A stretch of 59,546 nucleotides of DNA, from IMG/VR virus record IMGVR_UViG_3300034022_000685, positions 1 through 59,546 of that record; one strand, 5' to 3'. Source of the DNA: a virus. Both the position numbers and the translations under genes were made by a program. The notes beneath the pieces are model-generated. The model was given only the letters and a program-made list of their open reading frames with translations, searched no databases and had not been told where the DNA came from. Positions 1-8,876 of this stretch are shown here, one piece after another (the stretch's first letter is position 1; each line of letters starts with the position of its first letter).

Positions 1-10
1 AGAAAGCGGT

Positions 11-1720
11 ATGGTTGGTAACATCGGGTTAAAACACCTTAGAGTTATCAAAGAAGATACCATCAAAAAATGGGACGAACTAGGATTCTTAGAAGGTCTA
101 GAAGGTCACCAAAAAGATAACATCGCGCAATTGTATGAAAACCAAGCGTCACACTTAATCAACGAAGCAGCTGTAGCTGATGCGTCTGGTTCTTTCGAGA
201 CTGTAGTTTTCCCAATTATCCGTCGTGTATTCTCTAAATTATTAGCTAACGACATCGTGTCTGTACAAGCTATGAACTTACCAATTGGTAAATTATTCTT
301 CTTCGTTCCTAAAATTCAGGAAAGAAATTCAGGAGCTCACTATTCTCCATATGGTATGCCAGGAGCTGGTGGAAGTGCTTCTACTGGTTACACAGGAAAT
401 AACTTATACGACAGATTCTACGAAGGTGGAGATGACGCAGATCAAGGATTGTTTGACTACTCTAAAGGAGAAGTTACTGACGTTTCTTTAACTGGTACGT
501 CTATCGTTACTTTTGCAACTGGTGTTGAAAGTTCTCCAGTAACATTGACTTCAGGTTCAACTGCAGTTTCTAGTGTTATTGTTAAATTAACTGGTTTCTC
601 TAAACCAGGTCAAGGTAAATTAGCTGGTCCAGACGGTAACGAAATGGATACAGAAGAGTTCTTAGCTTCTTTACAGATTTCATCTTCTAAAGTTAAGGAT
701 GGTGCTTCATTACCTTTCAATGTGGTAACACAAAAATATGGTAAAGGTATCGTTGAATACGGAGTAAAAAGATTTGATTCTGCTAACGGTGCTGGATATC
801 AAGATATCTGTGATGAGAATGGTGTTATCTACTTAAGTGTAGACGTTGAAACATATTCTGCAACTGCAGGTTTCTCTACATTCAAACCAACAGGTACAAC
901 TGATTTAGATGGTGCTGATTTCGTAGCGGTTTACCGTAGATATGCATCTTTAGAATTTGAAGATCAAATTGGTGAAGTATCTTTTGACCTTTCTTCTGTA
1001 ACAGTTTCTGTAACTGAAAGAAAATTAAGAGCTAGCTGGTCTCCAGAATTGGCTCAAGACGTTAGTGCATTCCACAACATCGACGCTGAAGCTGAGTTAA
1101 CTGCATTGTTATCTGAGCAAATCGCAGCTGAGGTTGACCGTGAAATCTTACGTGATTTACGTAAAGGTGCAGCTTGGAAAGCTAAATGGGATTACAATGA
1201 GTGGAAATACGGTGGTGCATCTGGTGCAACATTACAAGGTTACACTCAAAAAGATTGGAACCAAACTTTGATCACTAAAATCAACCAAGTTTCAGCTCAA
1301 ATCCACAAAACTACTTTAAGAGGTGGTGCTAACTGGATCGTTGTTTCTTCAGAAGTTTCTGCAGTATTTGATGATTTAGAGTACTTCCACGTATCTAACG
1401 CTCATCCAGAGCAAGATCAGTACAATATGGGTATTGAGAAAGTAGGTACATTAGCAGGTCGTTACCAAGTATACCGTGACCCTTACTTCCCAGCAGGAAA
1501 AATCTTGATTGGACACAAAGGTAAATCATTGTTAGACGCTGGTTACATCTACGCACCGTACGTTCCATTACAATTAACTCCTACTATGTACAATCCGTTC
1601 AATATGACCCCTATAAAGGGTATTATGACACGTTACGCAAAGAAAATGGTGAACAACCGTTACTTTGGTGTAATTGATGTACAAGGTATCGTTACATTCA
1701 GTTTGGATACATTAAGATAA
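11..1720 (+). CDS. gp23: Major capsid protein, T4 gp23-like
   Basis: This protein builds the prolate or isometric head lattice. The N-terminal half carries the T4 gp23 pattern: an IAQLYENQ segment near residue 38, then SFETVVFPIIRR, then VQAMNLPIGK near residue 92. The length of 569 aa is close to T4 gp23 (521 aa). A likely prohead-protease site is LINE|AA after residue 52, at the same relative place as the FLTE|AE cleavage in T4. The frame stays open to the left edge (Glu-Ser-Gly before the Met), so the true start may lie upstream of the window and the gene may be 5'-partial. A strong terminator follows directly. Identification comes from motif recognition and is firm; the exact N-terminus is not. 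Confidence 0.93.
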   Translation: MVGNIGLKHLRVIKEDTIKKWDELGFLEGLEGHQKDNIAQLYENQASHLINEAAVADASGSFETVVFPIIRRVFSKLLANDIVSVQAMNLPIGKLFFFVPKIQERNSGAHYSPYGMPGAGGSASTGYTGNNLYDRFYEGGDDADQGLFDYSKGEVTDVSLTGTSIVTFATGVESSPVTLTSGSTAVSSVIVKLTGFSKPGQGKLAGPDGNEMDTEEFLASLQISSSKVKDGASLPFNVVTQKYGKGIVEYGVKRFDSANGAGYQDICDENGVIYLSVDVETYSATAGFSTFKPTGTTDLDGADFVAVYRRYASLEFEDQIGEVSFDLSSVTVSVTERKLRASWSPELAQDVSAFHNIDAEAELTALLSEQIAAEVDREILRDLRKGAAWKAKWDYNEWKYGGASGATLQGYTQKDWNQTLITKINQVSAQIHKTTLRGGANWIVVSSEVSAVFDDLEYFHVSNAHPEQDQYNMGIEKVGTLAGRYQVYRDPYFPAGKILIGHKGKSLLDAGYIYAPYVPLQLTPTMYNPFNMTPIKGIMTRYAKKMVNNRYFGVIDVQGIVTFSLDTLR

Positions 1721-1743
1721 TCTTAGGATTCATCATACTAAAG

Positions 1744-1771
1744 ACCCCCTCAGAAATGTGGGGGTTTTTTT
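1744..1771 (+). terminator. Rho-independent terminator after the capsid gene
   Basis: A six-base-pair stem ACCCCC/GGGGGT (1744-1749 with 1760-1765) closes a 10-nt loop and runs into seven T residues. It sits 23 nt after the capsid stop codon, so it probably isolates the highly expressed capsid transcript from the next genes. Confidence 0.88.
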
Positions 1772-1775
1772 ATTA

Positions 1776-1806
1776 TTCGTATATTCCAAAAAAATTCTTA
1801 TATTTG
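1776..1806 (+). promoter_or_regulatory. Bacteroidetes-type promoter (early)
   Basis: TTCG at 1776, a 19-nt spacer and TATATTTG at 1799-1806 fit the Bacteroidetes sigma consensus TTTG-N19-21-TAnnTTTG with one mismatch. The ATG of the next gene is only 4 nt further on, so the mRNA would be almost leaderless. Confidence 0.6.
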
Positions 1807-1810
1807 TGGT

Positions 1811-2125
1811 ATGTCAGAGGTAGATTACAGTAAATTAAGGTTAGATGTCTTAGAGAAATTAATATATTCTAGAAGTATAGAATGTAAGATGAATAAGACA
1901 GAAATGATTAGGACGTTGAAACTAGACGATGAGGGAAAGTATTTTCCACCAATGAAAGAGACAACTTACGATAAATCTGATGGGGGATACATTATTGGGA
2001 TAGATTTGACAAATAAAGCACATTTAGTACAAATTGGGAACCTAATATTAAAGAAAGAGGCTAAAAATTTACATAGATATGCAACTGGGTTGTTATATTA
2101 TTGGGCAAAACAAAAACTAATTTAA
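1811..2125 (+). CDS. Hypothetical protein with SAP-like N-terminus
   Basis: A 104-aa protein of unknown function. Residues 9-40 have the spacing of a SAP-type helix-extended-helix module (a leucine-rich helix, a short turn, then a KTEMIRTL helix), a fold often used to bind DNA; this is a weak resemblance only. It lies just after a host-type promoter and 1 nt before the dCMP deaminase gene, so the two form a small, probably early, operon. The C-terminus is basic and aromatic. No catalytic motif is visible. Confidence 0.7.
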   Translation: MSEVDYSKLRLDVLEKLIYSRSIECKMNKTEMIRTLKLDDEGKYFPPMKETTYDKSDGGYIIGIDLTNKAHLVQIGNLILKKEAKNLHRYATGLLYYWAKQKLI

Positions 2126-2126
2126 T

Positions 2127-2567
2127 ATGGAGTGGACTGAATATTTTTTAAACATTGCGGAACAGGTTAAACAGAAATCTAAAGACCAATCAACACAGAT
2201 AGGTGCAGTTATCGTTGGGGAGGACAAAGAGGTCCTTTCTACGGGTTATAATTCATTTCCGAGGGGATTGGACGATTCTAAACAAGAACGTCAGGAAAGA
2301 CCTGAAAAGTACTTTTGGATGGAACACGCAGAACGTAATGCAATATATAACGCCGCTCGTATTGGAGTATCGTTAAAAAACTCCATAATATATCTTACAT
2401 CGGGATTACCGTGTATGGATTGTGCTAGAGGTATAGTGAATAGTGGGATTAAAACTGTTTATTGTAAACAGATATGCACAACTAAGAATAAAGACAAATG
2501 GGATGAATCACAAAAGAAAAGTCTCGAGTTATTGGGAGAATGTGATGTTGACGTAATTTACTACTAA
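2127..2567 (+). CDS. cd: Deoxycytidylate (dCMP) deaminase
   Basis: Converts dCMP to dUMP, feeding dTMP synthesis for phage DNA. The zinc-dependent deaminase signature is intact: HAE at residues 67-69 (zinc ligand and proton-shuttle glutamate) and PCMDC at 95-99 (the other two zinc ligands). The length of 146 aa is typical of the single-domain enzyme and shorter than the 193-aa T4 protein. It is coupled to the upstream SAP-like gene (1-nt gap) and meets a minus-strand gene end to end. With the dUTPase and ribonucleotide reductase also present, the window encodes most of a dNTP-supply set. Confidence 0.93.
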   Translation: MEWTEYFLNIAEQVKQKSKDQSTQIGAVIVGEDKEVLSTGYNSFPRGLDDSKQERQERPEKYFWMEHAERNAIYNAARIGVSLKNSIIYLTSGLPCMDCARGIVNSGIKTVYCKQICTTKNKDKWDESQKKSLELLGECDVDVIYY

Positions 2568-3074
2568 TTACCAAGTTCTACAAGCCCAATATCTTGGTTT
2601 CCATCTTGGACCTGGATTTGAACAATTATGTCTTGCTCTAAATGATTTTCTTCTTTCAGGGTTATTTTTCTTGATAACCATTCTTTTACCTTTAGCGGAC
2701 TTACCACCAAAACCAAAGTTAACTTTAACAACCTTACCCTTATCGTTCTTAACGTATACTTTAAACTTTTTAATGTCACCCTGCATTATCTTACCCAATT
2801 GAACTTTACGACCTTGATACTCGGCCTCGTTTAACATATTATCAATAACGTAGTTGGTCATTTGAACTGATCCATCTATGTCTTCATATATTAAAACTGG
2901 AGTTTCTTCGTTATATTCGAATAATCTTTCGAATTGTTCTTCAGTAACTGTAATAATCATTTTTTTATATTTCTTGGTATTATCTGTATCACATTTGTGA
3001 CATATATATGGGTCTTTACCACCTTCCGATAGTTTCCAAGACCAACCACAATTATCACAAACAATTTTTTTCAT
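2568..3074 (-). CDS. Probable virion protein with zinc ribbon and C-terminal RARH...RYWAC motif
   Basis: A 168-aa protein of unknown function. Two CxxC pairs (C6/C9 and C25/C28) make a small zinc ribbon at the N-terminus. The last 30 residues contain a conserved-looking RARHNC, NPGP and RYWACRTW pattern that I recall from structural proteins of other large phages. Its start overlaps the stop of the upstream gene as TAATG, so it is translationally coupled to the 3074-3442 gene. That neighbour also ends in a Cys-containing tail. A structural or packaged role is inferred from the context and the motif, not demonstrated. Confidence 0.7.
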   Translation of the reverse strand: MKKIVCDNCGWSWKLSEGGKDPYICHKCDTDNTKKYKKMIITVTEEQFERLFEYNEETPVLIYEDIDGSVQMTNYVIDNMLNEAEYQGRKVQLGKIMQGDIKKFKVYVKNDKGKVVKVNFGFGGKSAKGKRMVIKKNNPERRKSFRARHNCSNPGPRWKPRYWACRTW

Positions 3075-3442
3075 TATTTCTTTTTTGGTACACAGTTAGG
3101 TACTTCTTTACCATTTTTCATTTTCTTTCCAACCATTTCATATCCTTTCCAACAAGGGTCGTCTTTCATTTCATTAATATCCCCTTCTTTTTTTGTTTCA
3201 TTCATAAAGAAATCAAACACTTGGTCCATATTGTTTTTTGCTTCAGATACGTGATCGTCAGCCCAATCGTGACCATTTTTGATTATGGAATCTAACTCAT
3301 CTGGATTCATTTTTAACAACATTTCACATTGTCTTTGAATCTGTTTTAAGTTACCAAAAAACATATAGTTTTCTTGACCAACATTTTCGTTCTCTTTAAC
3401 AACCTTATTTAGGTGTTTTTTAATTATTTCATTTAGTTTCAT
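3074..3442 (-). CDS. Small virion-type protein with short cleavable-looking leader
   Basis: About 122 aa, function unknown. The N-terminus (MKLNEIIKKHLNKVVKEN) is a short amphipathic helix like the leaders on other candidate capsid proteins in this window. The C-terminal 30 residues contain DPCWKGYEMVG and NCVP, a Cys-containing tail similar in style to the one on the downstream coupled gene. I chose the Met at 3442 rather than 3448: the upstream ATG is part of the TATTTATG promoter-like motif, and the inner Met leaves the same 3-nt gap seen at other late genes. A packaged or head-associated protein is likely but unproven. Confidence 0.65.
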   Translation of the reverse strand: MKLNEIIKKHLNKVVKENENVGQENYMFFGNLKQIQRQCEMLLKMNPDELDSIIKNGHDWADDHVSEAKNNMDQVFDFFMNETKKEGDINEMKDDPCWKGYEMVGKKMKNGKEVPNCVPKKK

Positions 3443-3445
3443 ATT

Positions 3446-3453
3446 CATAAATA
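3446..3453 (-). promoter_or_regulatory. Putative late promoter (TATTTATG)
   Basis: The sense strand reads TATTTATG, ending 3 nt before the ATG at 3442. It is a one-base variant of the motif shared by 17 gene starts in this window. Confidence 0.5.
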
Positions 3454-4827
3454 TTACTTTTCTGATACAATTTCAAATTTTATATAGTCATCATAGAATA
3501 TTTCTTCAGTATGGGTTTTACCCTTTAATTCTATCCAATATTCTCTAGGTATGTAATTTTCCGTAAACAATGTAAATGAATTCTCATTTGTAACATCTAA
3601 TTGAGTCCAATCGTGAACTATTACATTAGTTCTACCTTCCTTAATAAACATTCTATAATAAACCTCATCAAATAGTTCAGTTTTTGGTTGGTTTATTGAT
3701 CTAAACTTAACCACGATTTTTCTTTTCTCACCCTTAATTATTTTCTCATTCAATTTAATACCTGAGTATTGTATTGCGTACCTTTCTAATTCTGTCTGAT
3801 TTTCACCAACAGTATAAAGTGACGTATAGGGCTTTGGTATAAATTTTTGTTTAACGTCGCCAATAGATACACCATCTAAAGATAATAATTTCCATTTATC
3901 ATAAAAGAAACGTTTTCCATCACATAAAACACCATTTAAACCAAAACTAACCTTATATACACCCTTTTTAATTTTTATAGGTACTAAATCATTTAAACCA
4001 GTGATGATGACATTATTACTATCTAATATATCAACTCTAGGTATTGTGTTTAAATCATAAAAATTAGTACCTTTAGTTACATATAGATATAAATTTTGAA
4101 TTGTTTTTTCAACAAAATTTAGTCTGTCATCATTAATCCTATCGTTAAAATAAGTCTCAACGTATGGTTCAAAAAATGTTTGTGTATATTTTGTAAAGAA
4201 AGCAACGGATTGGTCAATTTCGGCGGTTATATCTTGATAAAGTACCGCAAATGCTAAACCTAAACCGTGATTTGTGTTACCACTAACTAAAATTCCGTTC
4301 ACATATTGTGTAATATCCACGTCTAAATCCTCATTTCCATTATCAAAATGCATTGTTGTAACTATAGTTGGGGTATTAGCATAAACACCTTCCGTAGTCC
4401 AAGGATTTAATGTTGTTCTATTAAACCAATTAGATGGTCTTTCATCAAAAGTTTCGTTACCTGTAGTAAAATCATAACCACCATCTTCATAGTCAAAACC
4501 TAAACCTTCATCCCAAAATTCTGATATTTTAAAAACAATAATATCGAATGAATTGGTTCTTTGTCTTCCAGATCCTCTTTTAGCCCCTAAAAACGTTTCG
4601 TCACCAAATATAGTGTTGGTTAAACGTAAGGTGTGTTTGGTGTCGTTATTAATGACATATTCACCTAAATCGATTTTATTTTTTAATTCACTAAAATCAA
4701 CTTTGAATATGAATTTAGAAAATCCTGAACCATAAAAAATCTCCGTAGTTGGGTTCTTCGCAGTATTAACCTGGGAGTTTTTAATGATTGTATTATTTTT
4801 TTCAAAATATGAACGAAAATATGACAT
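3454..4827 (-). CDS. Hypothetical virion structural protein
   Basis: A 457-aa protein that I do not recognise. It looks like a beta-rich structural protein: alternating hydrophobic and polar stretches, many Asn, Thr and aromatic residues, no transmembrane segment and no enzyme motif. The middle (about residues 85-210) has the feel of a jelly-roll or lectin-like domain, which is only an impression. It lies next to the gp5-like hub gene with a 26-nt gap that carries its own late-promoter-like motif. A tail, baseplate or fibre component is the best guess. Confidence 0.6.
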   Translation of the reverse strand: MSYFRSYFEKNNTIIKNSQVNTAKNPTTEIFYGSGFSKFIFKVDFSELKNKIDLGEYVINNDTKHTLRLTNTIFGDETFLGAKRGSGRQRTNSFDIIVFKISEFWDEGLGFDYEDGGYDFTTGNETFDERPSNWFNRTTLNPWTTEGVYANTPTIVTTMHFDNGNEDLDVDITQYVNGILVSGNTNHGLGLAFAVLYQDITAEIDQSVAFFTKYTQTFFEPYVETYFNDRINDDRLNFVEKTIQNLYLYVTKGTNFYDLNTIPRVDILDSNNVIITGLNDLVPIKIKKGVYKVSFGLNGVLCDGKRFFYDKWKLLSLDGVSIGDVKQKFIPKPYTSLYTVGENQTELERYAIQYSGIKLNEKIIKGEKRKIVVKFRSINQPKTELFDEVYYRMFIKEGRTNVIVHDWTQLDVTNENSFTLFTENYIPREYWIELKGKTHTEEIFYDDYIKFEIVSEK

Positions 4828-4840
4828 CTCTCTTTTATTT

Positions 4841-4848
4841 TATAAATA
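4841..4848 (-). promoter_or_regulatory. Putative late promoter (TATTTATA)
   Basis: An exact sense-strand TATTTATA, 13 nt before the ATG at 4827. The spacer contains AAGAGAG, one of the few purine-rich stretches that could act as a ribosome binding site here. Confidence 0.6.
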
Positions 4849-4853
4849 TCAAA

Positions 4854-6404
4854 TTAATTGATTCTAATCGATTTGTTCAAGAGATCATTCTCAATACTTT
4901 TAAGTAACTCCAATAATTGCATATATTCCTCGAATTCTGAGTTCTGAACCATAGGTCCAACTACGTTGTGTTCGTGGTTAAAAACAACTAAAATTAACTG
5001 TTGTAACAATCTTAGGAGATTCTCACCCCTAACTGTAGAATATGTGTTAGGTTCAATATTTTTTATATAATCCTCCTGGGTGTACTCGTATTTATCTAAC
5101 GTGTTAAAATTAATAGATTTCTCAGTTTCATTAGTATCGGTTGATAATAGAAATAATTTGTCAGATTTTAATGCCGCAAATGTTTGTTCAGGTGAAGCCT
5201 TAATTGTCTTTAAATGTGTGGTTTTAATTTTCTGTCTTTTAACGGGTGGAGTCAATTGAGTTTGAGACCAAATTAATCCACTTTTAGGACCTATTTTAAA
5301 GACTTTAACCTTTGATAGGATAGTTTCCTTATCAGTTTCTTCGGTTACCGTTAATGGGGTCATTTCGATGAATTTTACCGATGGTCTAAAATACAATGGA
5401 AAATCCTCACCTTCTTTAGGTAATCCACTATTTGAAAGTTGGGAAAATAAATCACCAAAACTTCTTAATAGTCCTTTTAATCCTCTGTCTATTACAGTAT
5501 AAAAAATGTTATTAATTTCACTATGAATAAAATTAATATTATTCGTTGTTATGTCAATTTTAAAGGTTGGGGTAGAATCTGTGTTGTCGGTATTAACTAA
5601 TTTTAGTACACTCATTGGTAACGGTGTATTCTCATTAAAGAAACTAGTCTTAGTTACCTGACCAAAAGTTTTTAATACTTTATATAGAAAAAATTCAATT
5701 TTTGTTGTGTCAGTTAATTTATCTATTTGATATTCTAAAATATATTTTATATCCTTAACTTCAGTATCGACCTTGGTTTTTGTTTTCTCCTCTAAAACCA
5801 TTTTTTTAGAAAACTTCTTTAATGATAAAGTCGCCGCTGGTCTTTTACCCATTATTGGGTAAGTCAACATTTTCTTTCTGTTAGATGGACTTGCCGCTCC
5901 TTTTGATAATAACTTACCACCTCTTAATTGAAGACCATTCTCTGTGAATATAATATCTGAACCATACTTTCCATAAACACCGTAATCACTTTTCTTTGCA
6001 AAAGACGATTCTGTTCTTTTGTCTATGTACTTATCGTTCTTGTCTACTATACTATCTCTCTCTTTATTTGCGTTACCATATGTGGTGTTGTCAATTTGTT
6101 GTGAGAATGTTTGACTATTAAAATCAAACATAGTAGTAAATGGACCTGCAATATATTCTTGGTTGGTATTGGATTTATCTGTGTTGTAATTAAGAATTTT
6201 TACTGCTTGATTAATTTCAGGAATAAAATTAATATTTGTTGGTAGGAATGGTATTGCCACAAATAAATCATTTTTACCCCAAGCTTCGTATGTTAACGCC
6301 TTTTCTTTTTCACCTACGTAATCTGAATATCGAACACAACGAATTCTACCCATTCCTTTTGGGTCAACGTTGTCGATACAAATACCAATGTCAATAATCT
6401 TCAT
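4854..6404 (-). CDS. gp5: Baseplate hub / spike protein, gp5-like with N-terminal OB fold
   Basis: Probably the central spike at the tip of the tail tube. Residues 1-90 match the OB-fold domain of T4 gp5 and gpV-type spikes: DPKGMGRIRC, then VAIPFLP, then INQAVKILNYN. Near residue 140 the YGKYGSDIIFTENGLQLRGGK stretch also resembles spike proteins. I see no lysozyme catalytic segment and no long run of beta-helix repeats, so the peptidoglycan-cutting function of T4 gp5 seems to be missing or placed on another protein. The start overlaps the preceding 66-aa gene as TAATG. The gp5-like call is good for the N-terminal third and uncertain beyond it. Confidence 0.7.
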   Translation of the reverse strand: MKIIDIGICIDNVDPKGMGRIRCVRYSDYVGEKEKALTYEAWGKNDLFVAIPFLPTNINFIPEINQAVKILNYNTDKSNTNQEYIAGPFTTMFDFNSQTFSQQIDNTTYGNANKERDSIVDKNDKYIDKRTESSFAKKSDYGVYGKYGSDIIFTENGLQLRGGKLLSKGAASPSNRKKMLTYPIMGKRPAATLSLKKFSKKMVLEEKTKTKVDTEVKDIKYILEYQIDKLTDTTKIEFFLYKVLKTFGQVTKTSFFNENTPLPMSVLKLVNTDNTDSTPTFKIDITTNNINFIHSEINNIFYTVIDRGLKGLLRSFGDLFSQLSNSGLPKEGEDFPLYFRPSVKFIEMTPLTVTEETDKETILSKVKVFKIGPKSGLIWSQTQLTPPVKRQKIKTTHLKTIKASPEQTFAALKSDKLFLLSTDTNETEKSINFNTLDKYEYTQEDYIKNIEPNTYSTVRGENLLRLLQQLILVVFNHEHNVVGPMVQNSEFEEYMQLLELLKSIENDLLNKSIRIN

Positions 6405-6604
6405 TACGATTTAGTTCTTTTTTCTATTTCTTTATTAACTTTATTATATAAATCCTCAACTGCCTCTAAATGTCTAGTTAAGTCTATAATTAAAGTTTTT
6501 GTTTTTTCAAATTCAGCGCCTAATTCGTCTAACACAACAAATAAATCTTTATTTGATTTATTTTGAACGTCATTAGTTATTTCTATTATTTTATTTTTAT
6601 CCAT
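6404..6604 (-). CDS. Small coiled-coil protein of unknown function
   Basis: A 66-aa, highly charged protein, probably one long helix or coiled coil (heptad-like spacing of Leu, Ile and Val across residues 20-60). It sits between the hydrophobic 628-aa gene and the gp5-like gene with gaps of 2 nt or less on both sides, so it is translated with them. A chaperone or small hub component is possible. No family is recognised. Confidence 0.65.
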   Translation of the reverse strand: MDKNKIIEITNDVQNKSNKDLFVVLDELGAEFEKTKTLIIDLTRHLEAVEDLYNKVNKEIEKRTKS

Positions 6605-6606
6605 TG

Positions 6607-8493
6607 TTAAAACATTTTACCAACTCCAGAAATTAAACCAGGAATAATAACCGCACCACCAGATGGTCCTGGTAATGCTCCTGCTTTTAATGTTATTTTC
6701 ACAAAAGAATTCTGATCCATTTCTTCCGTGTGTCCGTCTATTATGGATTTAACCAGAGTGCCAATGTTATTTGTTTCACCAAATATTGGACCTGTTTTTA
6801 CACCCGAAGCCGCAACTCTTTCCATAACGTTCATAAAAGCTCTATCCTGACTATAACCTGGTAACATTTCAGATAACAATAATAATATACCTGGAACCTT
6901 TAATGATATGTTTGCGGATAATGCCGCGGTTATTGCACTAATAACTGCACTGAATAAAGCGTAACAGTTATCAATTTCAGTTTCAAGTATCTTAAGTAAA
7001 AACGAAATTAACGACTTTAAAATCGTTAGATATCTTTTGAATTTATTTTTCAATATTTTCTTAACAATTTTAATTACAAACGCTATTAAATCTATTTTAA
7101 CCAACTTCCAAAATTCTTGTAAAAATCTCCATAAAAGTTGACTAATAATTGTGTTAAACAATTTAGATAACATCTTCATTAATATTTTAACATTAATAGA
7201 TTGATCGGTTATTGATTTTACAACTTTATATATTATAACAATTGGTAAAAAAATCTTAGGTGATAATAAACTTGATATTAACGCTTTAGGTAAATTTAAA
7301 ATGAATAAATTCATTAAATTTAAATTAAAATTAATTGGTGGAATGCTACTTCCAGAATCTAAATAAGCTTGAGTTGCAGTTCTACCTAAAGTAGAATCAA
7401 CTAATTCATTTAATGGTTTTTTCTTACTAAAGTAAACAAAATCTTCAATTGTGGATGGATTAACTGGAGTTTCAAAATTATCACAATCTTTAAACTTTAA
7501 TACTCTTCTAAATCTAGAGTCTTCATCATCTAAATCAATTCCTTCAACGTCATCAAAATCAAAATAAGACTCAATGTCTTCATCGGTTTCATTAAACATA
7601 TCAACCGCGTTTTGATTTTTTAATTCATTCTTTTTTGTTGGTGTTCCACAAATTGCACATAATTTTTGTAACAATCTATTAACACTATTCATTCCTTTAT
7701 TGAATAATGGATTATCACTACCATCTCCTTGAATAGTCATTAACATAGCCGTTTTGGTGATATGTTGAATATCGGGAAGTTCCATTGTGGAATAATAATC
7801 ATTAAAAAAAGTTTCGACATTTAAACCATTAAAATCGGTAATATTAAATTCTTGATTTGCTTGGTCGAATTGAGCTTTAAAAAGTGTGTTATTATTATTA
7901 GAATCAAATTGATATGTTCCACCAGAAAAAATACTATATAGTTCTCTATTAACTTTTTCTTTACCTTTATCTGGTGATTGTTGTTCGTATACGATTTGTC
8001 CTGTTGAAGTTGTTGGATCAACAGTTAACATATGCATTAAATCTATTTCCTCTGGCTTAATTTTCACACTAATACCCGTTAATGTAAGGTTAGCACCACA
8101 AATACCCTCACCAGCGAAGAATGCCTTCTTAACGCTACTTGTAACAATTTCTTTACTAGCGTCTAACGTTTTTTTAGCTGCGGTTAAACCGTGTTGTTTT
8201 AGTTTACCCTTCGATAACAACTTATCTGACGATTCTACCTTTTTACCTGAACTTAAAAATCCCTCAGCAATTTCAATTAAATCACCAAAAATATCTTTTT
8301 TGTTTTCTTTCTTACGTTTAGCCTTATTTAAGAAATCGTCTAATTTTTTACCAAAAAGTTGGTCTGTGGATGGTAAATCTTTAAGAAGTTTATCGGAAAG
8401 GCTATCCATTAAACTATTAGGGTCATCATTTATTTTTTTGATGACCTCTAGTTTTGATTGTAACCTAGCCTTAGTATCTTTAAGTTTACTCAT
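6607..8493 (-). CDS. Large hydrophobic tail or ejected protein (unknown)
   Basis: A 628-aa protein with an unusual layout. The N-terminal 110 residues are very Lys-rich and helical, the middle (about 120-330) is soluble and contains a CAICG pair near 283, and residues about 390-560 hold several long hydrophobic helices (for example LLSPKIFLPIVIIYKVV and ALFSAVISAITAALSA). The C-terminus is Gly-rich and hydrophobic. It overlaps the upstream gene as TAATG. Possible roles are a protein ejected from the tail that forms a channel in the host envelope, or a gp29-like hub protein. I prefer the first because a better tape-measure candidate lies at 34496-36382. The role is inference. Confidence 0.6.
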   Translation of the reverse strand: MSKLKDTKARLQSKLEVIKKINDDPNSLMDSLSDKLLKDLPSTDQLFGKKLDDFLNKAKRKKENKKDIFGDLIEIAEGFLSSGKKVESSDKLLSKGKLKQHGLTAAKKTLDASKEIVTSSVKKAFFAGEGICGANLTLTGISVKIKPEEIDLMHMLTVDPTTSTGQIVYEQQSPDKGKEKVNRELYSIFSGGTYQFDSNNNNTLFKAQFDQANQEFNITDFNGLNVETFFNDYYSTMELPDIQHITKTAMLMTIQGDGSDNPLFNKGMNSVNRLLQKLCAICGTPTKKNELKNQNAVDMFNETDEDIESYFDFDDVEGIDLDDEDSRFRRVLKFKDCDNFETPVNPSTIEDFVYFSKKKPLNELVDSTLGRTATQAYLDSGSSIPPINFNLNLMNLFILNLPKALISSLLSPKIFLPIVIIYKVVKSITDQSINVKILMKMLSKLFNTIISQLLWRFLQEFWKLVKIDLIAFVIKIVKKILKNKFKRYLTILKSLISFLLKILETEIDNCYALFSAVISAITAALSANISLKVPGILLLLSEMLPGYSQDRAFMNVMERVAASGVKTGPIFGETNNIGTLVKSIIDGHTEEMDQNSFVKITLKAGALPGPSGGAVIIPGLISGVGKMF

Positions 8494-8873
8494 TATATTT
8501 TATAGTTATTGTTTTTAGATTCATTACCGTCGTTGACCAATTTATCTAAAAGTTCTCTATCTTCATCGGTTAATTCTAATTTACCCATAGGTCCACCACC
8601 TTTTTGTCCAGATCCTTGTGTTTGTTTTAACATAACACTTTGAAGTTTAACTAGTGATATTTTCTTTTCGGTACACTCATTAAGGATTTTTTGTTGTTCC
8701 TTGATAACCGGACCAATTACACTCATATCTTCGGCGTCTTTCATAAAAGAAAGCATCTTTTTCATAATTAAAGACGCGGTGTTTCTGTTCTCAACAACAT
8801 CATTGTATATTTCTTGCATTAAGGATAATGCCGAATCTACATCTAGCGTAATATTATTTTTTCTCTCTCTCAT
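8493..8873 (-). CDS. Possible small terminase subunit (gp16-like)
   Basis: A 126-aa, mostly helical protein. Residues 10-75 follow the layout of T4-type small terminases: a helix with paired hydrophobic residues, then an 'ExxDMSVIGPVIKEQQKIL' stretch comparable to the ADSPRHMEVFATLM region of T4 gp16, then a helix ending in a basic segment. A Gly-Gln-rich linker near residue 90 precedes an acidic tail. The resemblance is one of pattern, not strong identity, and a baseplate or chaperone role cannot be excluded. The start is fixed by the late-type motif 3 nt upstream. Confidence 0.4.
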   Translation of the reverse strand: MRERKNNITLDVDSALSLMQEIYNDVVENRNTASLIMKKMLSFMKDAEDMSVIGPVIKEQQKILNECTEKKISLVKLQSVMLKQTQGSGQKGGGPMGKLELTDEDRELLDKLVNDGNESKNNNYKI

Positions 8874-8876
8874 ACC

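Noticed and set aside
3008-3295. Plus-strand open frame of 95 codons
   Set aside because: It is the antisense of two minus-strand genes with conserved Cys motifs; the translation is Phe-rich and shows no domain.
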